DNA from: Planctomycetota bacterium
GTDB lineage: Bacteria; Planctomycetota; Phycisphaerae; UBA1845; UTPLA1
Assembly: GCA_016712275.1 (NCBI GenBank)
Contig: JADJRI010000038.1
Span: 1 to 57,222, forward strand
Direction of reading: 5' to 3'
Length of the DNA: 57,222 bases
Shown: in pieces, positions 49,565-57,222 of the stretch
How the letters are laid out: each line of letters begins with the position of its first letter
Numbering within the stretch: position 1 is the stretch's first letter
Translations under genes and position numbers: made by a program
Notes under the pieces: generated by a model
Told to the model about the DNA's origin: nothing
Databases searched by the model: none
What the model saw: only the letters and a program-made list of their open reading frames with translations

Positions 49565-49631
49565 ACTCAAAACGAAATGTTACCGCGCAAACGCATGAAG
49601 TGCGAAAGCACCAATGCGTGGTATTGAAATT

Positions 49632-52600
49632 TCAGATTCGCACAATGACGCGGGGATGGAGGAAAATGAGCCAGTTCGTTTTGGACCGAACCTTGAAGGC
49701 CGCCTCAATGGCCGCGGCATAAATGTCGAGCTGGCCCTTGTAGAGTGCGGCGCGCTCGGCGACCGCCGGCCCGTTCACCCTGTCGGTCTTGTAATCGAGT
49801 ACCTCCCAACCCTGCCCCGCGTCGAAGAGGCAATCGACAATGCCACGGACGAGCAGCACGTCGTCCCGCGTTTGGGCCATGGCCGTCGGGTTGTATTGTG
49901 ATGGGGCGACACCGAGGACAAAAGGCCATTCGCGTTCGATCCGGGTTTCAGGCAGTCGCAGCGTGCGGCCCAGTTCCGTGTCAAAGAACCACGCGACGGC
50001 ATCCAGATCGATGCTGGCCGCGTCGTCATTGGCAAATACTTCAGATGCAATCATCTCAGCCAATTGAGCTTTCAAAGCGGCCGGGCCATCGGCGCGGCGA
50101 AGGTCGATGCGCTGCAAGAACTCGTGCGTGAGCGTGCCGCGGCGCGTTGCGGTTGGAGAAGTCTCAACGGACGCGAATGCCGGGACGCGGAAGTCGGCTG
50201 CGGAATTGCTGTGCTCGGATTTTGAGGTTGGAACTTTCACTTCGACCGGCTCCGCCTCATCGGTCATCGTATTCCATCGCCGCTTAAGTACGCTCGCGGC
50301 GACGACGGCCGGCACTTGGGTCAGGGCTGCGGCCGCATACGGCGTCGTCAACCGGCGCTGTACAATTTGCAACGAATCCACGGCAGGCGCATGAACCGAT
50401 AGCGGCAGAAATCCCGCAATCGTGCGGCACTTGTCTTCGACCGCTTGAAGAGGTGCCGGCTCGACCTGCCATGATTGCATTTCCTCCGCCGAATAGTGAA
50501 ACGCCGCGAACAGACAGGGCGACGAGGATTCAAGCGAGCAGCCGATCGCGCTTCGCGGTTGGGCCTCGACAGCATCGAAGACCCAATCGAGCATCGACGA
50601 AGCGCGTCGGCGGCGCAGAAGAGGCAAAGGACCGGGCGTCGGTGATTCGGAGCCGAGGATAAACCGATCGTCGCCTGTGCCGACGAGAATCAGTTTCTGC
50701 TTCGCGCGGGTCAAGGCCACATACAGAACGCGAAGATCTTCGGCCATGGCCTCGAACCGGTTGGCCTGAGCGACCAGCCGGTGTGGAAGCGTCGGATAGA
50801 CGATGCGTTTTTCAATATCGACCGCCTCAAGAGCGATGCCCAGTTTGCGGTCATAGAGTATCGAGCCCGCCGCATCGCGAATATTGAATCGTTTGCCCAA
50901 TTCGCCGAGAAACACGACGGGAAATTCGAGGCCCTTGCTTCGGTGAATCGTCATGATGCGAACGACATCGCCCGACGGCGGCGACACCGACCCGGCATCG
51001 AGGTCCTGCCCTGCATCGCGCAGGCTGCCGAGGAACTGGAGAAAACGAAGTAGCCCCTGCCGCTGGAACTCGCCGAATTTGCGGGCCTGCTCGTGAAGCT
51101 GGATAAGATTTGCACGGCGTTGCTCGCCGTTCTTGAGGCCGGAGACGTAGGCGAGATAGCCGGTATCGATGTAGATTTCCCAAAGGACGTCAGCAATGGG
51201 ACGCCGGCGAATGCGATGCCGCCACTTCTCGATTTCCCGCAGTTTGACATTGAGCGACACGCGAAGCGCTGCGACCTCGCCATCGTCGGCATACCGGCGG
51301 ACGGCCGCGTGAAACGGATCGAATCTCATGGCGTCGCCGCCCGCGCTGCGAATAAGTGCCAGATCGGTGTCGCTCGTCGGTGCCCAGCAGTGGCGAGCGC
51401 AGCACGGCCGCCAGCGGAATATCCTGCTGCACGTTGTCGAGCAACGACAAGAGAGCCAGCATGTCGCGGATTTCGAGCGAATCGAAAAGCCCGCCGGAGG
51501 AATCGGCGAATACCGGAATCCCCAGCGCCGAGAGGGTGCGAATAAGAAGTTCAATGCGCGCCTTCATCGAGCGAAACAGTATGACCATGTCCGAATACGT
51601 GTAGCCATCTGCAACAAGCTCATTGATGCGACGGGCGATGACGCACGCCTCGCGCTCGATGCGTTCGAGGTCGTCGGAATCCTCCTCATCATCGGCGTTG
51701 TCATGTATGTTGGCTGCCGCGCCGCCCCGTTCCTCTTCAAGAATATGAATTTCGACGGGCGGAAAATCCGCGTGCGCTGGCGTCGGCCCCGACTCTCCAT
51801 CTTTATCCTTATCATGCTCAAGCAGTTTTGCTATCGGGAATTTCAACCGGGCGTGCTCGTCATAATCAATCCCGCCCAGATCCGCCGCCACGAGCTTTTC
51901 AAACACCGCATTAACCGCGTCGATCATCGGCCGCGTCGAGCCAAAGTTCTCAAGCAAATCGATCGCACGGCCTTTCACGGTCGTCGTTTGATTGTCCGTG
52001 TCGTCGAATTCCCCGCTCTGCGATTGAAACAACTCCTGCCGATCGAGAAAAAGCCTGGGTTCGGCGAGCCGGAAGCGATAGATACTTTGCTTCACATCGC
52101 CGACCGTGAAAAGATTGTCGGATCGCGAATCGCCGAATTCGCGACTGACGCGGCGAATGATCTCGGCCTGGATCGGGTTCACATCCTGAAATTCATCGAC
52201 AAGCACATGGCGAATCTCATCGCGAAGGCGGGCAGCCACACCGTTCGATTCGTCGCGCAGCAATTTCAATGTGAATCGTTCGAGATCGCCGAAGTCGATG
52301 ACGCCCAGATCGCTCTTGGCGGCTTGATAGGCATCGCGCGTTTCGCGAAGAAGACTCACAAGCATTTTCATCGATGGAGCAACATGGCAAATGCCGGCTG
52401 CCCAGCCAGCGGAATCGAAGGCGGTCCATCGCTCCTGCAACTTTTTGAGCAGATTGTCCCGCACACTTCTGACGGATTCCTGTCCCGCATCAAATGCCTG
52501 TGCTCCGCGCTCCGGAAGGGCGTCGTAAACTTTTTTGACTTTTCGCGGGATTGGCGGGAATTCGTATTGGCCGATGCCTTCTTTGCAAACGGCATCGAGC

Positions 52601-53444
52601 GTCCAGCCATCCGCACCTTTCTCCAACTGCTTTTTCCACGATGCGATCGAGGTTTCAAATTGCGTCAGGCATTCAATAAAGGGCGCGAGGATACCCAGCA
52701 CTTCCGGACTGTCGTCGAAACGGCGGGCCAATGACTGCAATTCCTGCGAAACAGCCTCGCCTTGCGCGTTCAATTCCGTCAGCAAGGAGGCCCGCAATTC
52801 GGCCGACCAATAGGGCGGCGGCTCAGTCTCGCTGGGGCACTCAAGATGGCCCAGCGTCGTTTCAAGCCACTCCTCTGGATCAGGCAGCGATGCAAGAAAC
52901 TCGTTGAGATCAAGGAGCGTGGCCTGCAGCCGATCCTCCGCCGCGCCATAAGCGGCCAGAAAATCGAAGAATCGGTCGCCCTCCGCATCCGTTCTTGCGG
53001 AATGGTCATCGAAAATGCGCTTGACGGTTTCGCGCTTCAGGATGCCGGCTTCGTGCGGATCGAGAATCGGCGCCTGGGGATCGAGGTCGGCCTGCGCAAA
53101 GTATCGATTGAGAACGCTGCGGCAGAAGGAGTGTATCGTCGATACCTGGCGGTATCGAGGAAAACGAGCTGTCGGCGAAGGCGCGCATCATTCGGCCGAT
53201 CGATCATCCGGCGACGAAGCGAGCGGCCGATGCGCTCGCGCATTTCGCCGGCGGCGGCTTCGGTAAAGGTGACAACAAGAAGTTCGTCGATGTCGCAGGG
53301 CGGATCGGCATCGAGCACGAGATGGGCGCATCGCTCGGCCAGAACCGCCGTTTTTCCGCTGCCGGCGCCGGCGGACACGAGGACGCTTCGGTCGATGGTC
53401 GCGATGGCGGCTCGCTGTGCTTCCGTCCACTGGATGTCACTCAT
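49632..53444 (-). CDS. addA: AddA helicase-nuclease subunit (two apparent frameshifts)
   Basis: The RecB-like subunit of the AddAB double-strand-break resection enzyme, about 1270 aa. Helicase motifs: Walker A VLVSAGAGSGKTAVLAER, motif Ia VVTFTEAAAGEMRERI, after a break near 53148 STIHSFCRSVLNRYFA, then VLVDEFQDVNPIQAEII and TVGDVKQSIYRFRLAEP. A break near 51385 leads to DTDLALIRSAGGDAMRFDPF, VRIMTIHRSKGLEFPVVFLG and RVLYVALTRAKQKLIL. The C-terminal PD-(D/E)XK nuclease reads LVRGIVDCLFD and GWEVLDYKTDRV. An acidic insert (ADDEEDSDDLERIERE) is present. Its start overlaps the addB end by 8 nt, so the pair is translationally coupled. Confidence 0.93.
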
Positions 53445-56400
53445 ACGGCACCTCCGGCGGCGTGCGATCGCCGCTGGCCGGTCGTGGCAGCAGTGCGTCC
53501 ATGACGGCGGCTCGGGACATCGGCGGCAATGTCCGAACTCGATGCGTGGAAAACTCGAACCGGCAGACCGATCGGAATGGGCAGGTCGAACATGGAATGC
53601 GATTGCCCATGCGAATCGGATTCACCCGAATATCGCCCTCCATCCATTGATCGACCAATTCCGTCATGCGGCTTCGAACGTGGTCGAGTAGCGGCAGCAT
53701 GACGCCGGTTCGCACGGCATCAGAAATGTTGACATTGCTGATTTCCCCGTCGGTCTTTTTTCGAGCTACGGCGAATGCCTGAGACTTGCCCGAGTCCTTC
53801 ATGGCCGGATCGATGTGTTCGATCCAGTCGAAATCGACGATGCCCCGCGGCCGCAATCCATTGAACGCGTTGAATTCGGGATCATCGGCATCGGACGGAT
53901 GCGTCACGCGCGTGTGGGAGGCCAGCAATGGAATGTAAAATGCACCGCCCGGAACAACAAACGGATGGCCGCTTCGCTCCCCGGCATCGCGCAAAACAAG
54001 TAGATATGCAAGAAGCTGCAATGCGATTCCGTGATAAACCTCGTCGAGCTTTAGCCTCTTGCCCAGCGTGCGTTTGTAATCGAACACAACGGCCAACTGC
54101 GTCGGTCCCGAATGCACGAAATCGATGCGGTCTATTTTTCCGCGAATAAGCACGATGTCGCCGCTCGATGCCCGAATTCGCAGCGAAGGCAGCGCGTTTT
54201 CGCGGTCGGCCGCAAACTGCTTTTCAGTCATCCGCGGGCTGAGCGCGGTCTTGCCGAGCCCCGCCTGCTGGGCACGAAGTGCAAACGGAACTTCGCGCTG
54301 GCGCGCCAGATTGTCTTGCGCACCTCCGCGTCGGAAAGGCCGAGCCGCTCGGCATAAAGCGGCATGAGTTGATCGCAAAGCGCACCGACGCGCGATGCAA
54401 TTTTCGCATCAGACATTTCGGAAAACGTCTCGCCGGTTTCGATGAGCTGATTGACAAATTGCTCCAGCATTTCGTGGTAAAGGTTGCCGAGATGGACCCG
54501 CGAAACCTCGCCCTCGGCTCGTTCGGTGAGTCGCAACCCGTAACCGGAGAAGTGCTTAAATGGACATTCCGCGAGCGACTCTAGTTGGGTGATGCTCGTA
54601 TGAAAGGGCGGCGGCCAAAGTTGTGAACTGGCTCTCTGAGACAACTCGGCCTTCACAGTTGGTGCCAACGATTGCAGAGCTGCAGATGCCGTATTTCGCA
54701 CTGCAGCATTTGGCGTTCGTCGCGCCCATTCATACATGGCGAGCCACGGCCCGGCATCGACATCGGTCCTATCTGCGGTTGCCCATTCGCGAAGCGATTG
54801 CGCGATACGCGCCGCGAGCTGGGCGGATGAACTGATGGAACTTGGCTCGTCGGGGCGGACGGTTTCAATCCTTACATCGGGCGCGGCTGCAAGAATCGCG
54901 GGAAGAAAAGCCGACGGCTCGATCTTTCGACCGGACGCATCGACGGTTGGATAGCTGAGCCAGAGGAATTCGCTCGCACGCGTCAAGGCGATATAGGCAA
55001 GCGCCCGCTCGTCGAGCTGCTGATCATCGCGCGACCGACCGAGTGCGACGTTTTTCTCAGCCAGAAACGCGCGCTCGGCATCGCCGAAGATCGTCTCCTC
55101 GCCGATGCGCGCGGGAAAGCCACCCTCGCAAAAACCCAGCACGAATGCCGCTTTGATAGCCGGGTGCCGACTGCGCTCGATCGACCCGACGACAAGTTGA
55201 TCGAGTGTCGGCGGGACGAGACCAAGCGAAAAATCGGCAAGGCCAGACTCGACGACTTCGCGAAATTGCCGCGCCGTCATCGATTCGTCACCCATCGCGC
55301 CATCGAGTTCTTCGAGCAGCTCGATCAGCGCGGACCAGACTTGCTCGTGTTCTACAGCTTCGTCGAGCTTATTGACTTCCGTTGCCGAGCGGCGCCACTC
55401 GGCCAGCGTCTGTGTCACACGAAGCGCGTCAAGTGTGTTATACAATCGACGCACCCACGTCTTGCAATTTGGGTGTGCTGAGCGCGAAGCCGCGGCGGGC
55501 CACATCTCGCGAAGACATTCCAAAAGGTGCGCGCGCCCCGCATTCAATTCGCCAAGCTCTCGATCGATCGTTTCCGATTTGCCCTGTCGAGGCATTCGTC
55601 GATCCGGCATGGGCCGCGTCCATCGACGCTCCCAGTGTGCTGCGGACACGAGATTGAAGGCCAGCACGTAGTTCTCAATGGTATCGGCGACATCAATTGA
55701 AAGGCCTGAGAGGCCGCTCTTGAGAATCCGAACCAGAGCATCGTCCAGCCGCCCGCCGCCGGGAAGATGAAGCAGGCCGCGAACCAACTGAACAAGAGGA
55801 TGGTGATGGGTCGGCCGTCGACGGTCGATGAAAAAGGAATGCCGTGCTCGTGAAGCGATGCCGAGAGAATGTCATGGTAGGGCGCAAGATCGCGGACGAT
55901 GATGGCCATATCGCGATAGCGCAGCGGGTTCGCCTCGCGTTGAACGAAATCGACGATGCACCGGACCGCCGCTTCGACTTCGCCGCGACGATCGACGGCG
56001 CGAACAATGCGCAGGCCCGCCAGTTTGCCAACTGGCGACGCTTCGTCGGTCGCAAATCGATCGTCGACATGAACAATGGGCGGGGTGACAAACAGGTTGC
56101 GCTCCAGCACGGCCAATTGGGGCGTTGTCGAGAAGCGCGGCGGGGGACTCGGATCAAGGTGCAAAGGCTCCTCGATGGTCACACCCTGATCAAGAAATCC
56201 GCGACGCAAAGCCTGCCATGTCTGTTGTGTTCGCGCAAATAGTGACAGCATGGATGCTGTGCGTCCGTCGCTTGAATTAGTTGCATTTTCAGCATCCCCG
56301 ATCAAAGCGATGTTCAATTGCGATGCGACCGACGACAATTCGACCAACATTCGAACTTGCTGGCGCGTCAGTCCGGCAAATCCGTCGACAAAAATATGTG

Positions 56401-57007
56401 CATTCCTCAGCCATTCAGCCGATGCCAACCGGGCACGCGCCAGATCGAGCACCCCCTCCGGATCGACCCGATTGTCACCGAGGTACTCGAGATAGGCGCG
56501 ATACAAGAGCGCCGCATCGTGAAGTCGGGCTGCGGTGGGGTCGGCCGATTCCTCGGCGACGAGCACGGTTGCATCGAGTTGTTCGGGTGAAACCGATTCT
56601 TGAAGCAGCTCGCCAATGCCCCGAGAAATCTCGCGAACAAACGAACCGCGCTCCGCGACCTTTGCGAATTCCCGCAGCGACTTGCGGTGACGGCTGATCA
56701 ACAATCGCAGGGCCATCTGCCGCCCGAGGGCCGTTAGCGGAATCGGCGAAGGGCCGGCAGCGTCTTTCAAGATTCGGTTGGCAAGACGGCGAAAACTGAG
56801 AACCTCACAGCGGCCGAGCGCCTTGACGCTGAACGAATCCAACATGCCAAGCAATCCGCGCTCCATTTGGAGGGCGGCCTGTTCGGGCACCAGCATGATC
56901 AATCGGGGGCCGTCGATGAGATTCCTGGCGAGTTCGGCGCAGACCCGGCTTTGACACCAATGGGTCTTGCCGCTTCCCGCCCGACCTGTTATGAGGCGAA
57001 CACTCAC
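53437..57007 (-). CDS. addB: AddB helicase-like/nuclease subunit with Fe-S cluster ligands (two apparent frameshifts)
   Basis: Partner of AddA, about 1190 aa. It starts MSVRLITGRAGSGKTHWCQS (Walker A), with LIMLVPEQAALQMERGL. It continues through ILLFSWF to a break near 55800, then VRGLLHLPGGGRLDDALVRI and FVLGFCEGGFPARIGEETIF, ALAYIALTRASEFLWLSYP. A break near 54270 leads to the nuclease: RIRASSGDIVLIRGKIDRID and LAVVFDYKRTLGK. Four Cys for a [4Fe-4S] cluster are present: ESLAECPFKHF before the nuclease and C-x2-C-x5-C in PCSTCPFRSVC after it, as in B. subtilis AddB. The gene precedes and overlaps addA. Upstream (57008-57222) I see no gene or promoter I can support. Confidence 0.92.
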
Positions 57008-57222
57008 GCCATGCTCCGATTGTCAGAATTCGGTCGTGCGACCCTGTCGCCGGGCGACAACGTAGGAATTAGAATGCGATTGGCATCAATTCAGCCAAGG
57101 CTGGTGTGCCGAGGGAAACGCTAAGGGATCATTCTTGCTATTCGCCGACGCAACACCCGACTCTCGCTGGCCCGAATGGCTCCTCATTCTTGGGCAGTTC
57201 AAATCATACATGATTCTTTTTG

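Overview
The window looks like chromosome from a planctomycete, most likely of the Phycisphaerae type. This is inferred from gene content, not from a marker phylogeny. The signs are: secreted proteins with (x-x-N-D-N) low-complexity tracts, a dockerin-like module joined to BACON-like repeats, a lipoprotein built of 'WDG...GxF' repeats, ECF sigma factors paired with membrane Ser/Thr kinases that carry TPR repeats, and several small dispersed palindromic repeats. The DNA is moderately GC-rich by eye. No phage, IS element, CRISPR array or rRNA was seen. There is one tRNA, tRNA-Leu(CAG).

Layout. 0.3-7.0 kb: an Fe-S assembly operon, Rrf2 regulator - A-type carrier - sufB - sufC - sufD - sufS::sufE. 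Its promoter carries a palindrome in the -35/-10 spacer. 7.1-12.8 kb: dapB, a GT39-like membrane glycosyltransferase with TPRs, a parvulin-type lipoprotein and a GT2 glycosyltransferase. 12.8-23.6 kb: mainly exported proteins (BACON/dockerin, Tat-exported ankyrin protein, C69 peptidase, two large surface proteins), with a crotonase and small or broken genes between them. 23.8-32.2 kb: two ECF sigma factor/TPR-kinase pairs flanking a tRNA-dihydrouridine synthase. 32.4-36.3 kb: tRNA-Leu, then a 2-oxoacid:acceptor oxidoreductase alpha/beta pair ending in a clear terminator. 36.4-41.2 kb: a RelE/ParE-type toxin-antitoxin pair, a DegT aminotransferase, a WecA/TagO-type sugar-phosphate transferase and a lipoprotein. 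41.2-49.5 kb: ftsK, an SMR transporter, alaS, a PHB-depolymerase-like lipoprotein and upp. 49.6-57.0 kb: addB-addA recombination helicase-nuclease, on the minus strand.

The main caveat is frame integrity. About 20 of the roughly 35 protein genes, including essential single-copy genes (alaS, ftsK, sufD, addA, addB), can only be read end to end by changing frame one to four times. Family motifs continue exactly across the breaks, and several breaks fall in short homopolymers. I read this as single-base indel errors in the assembly, not decay or recoding. Broken genes are given as one span with approximate break positions.

The most interesting biology is: (i) a SufS-SufE fusion at the end of an apparently autoregulated suf operon; (ii) two paralogous ECF sigma/TPR-kinase modules side by side; (iii) at least three families of small palindromic repeats, one of which sits in frame inside alaS and one of which forms a perfect 31-bp inverted repeat upstream of upp; (iv) a block of unlike composition inside alaS.
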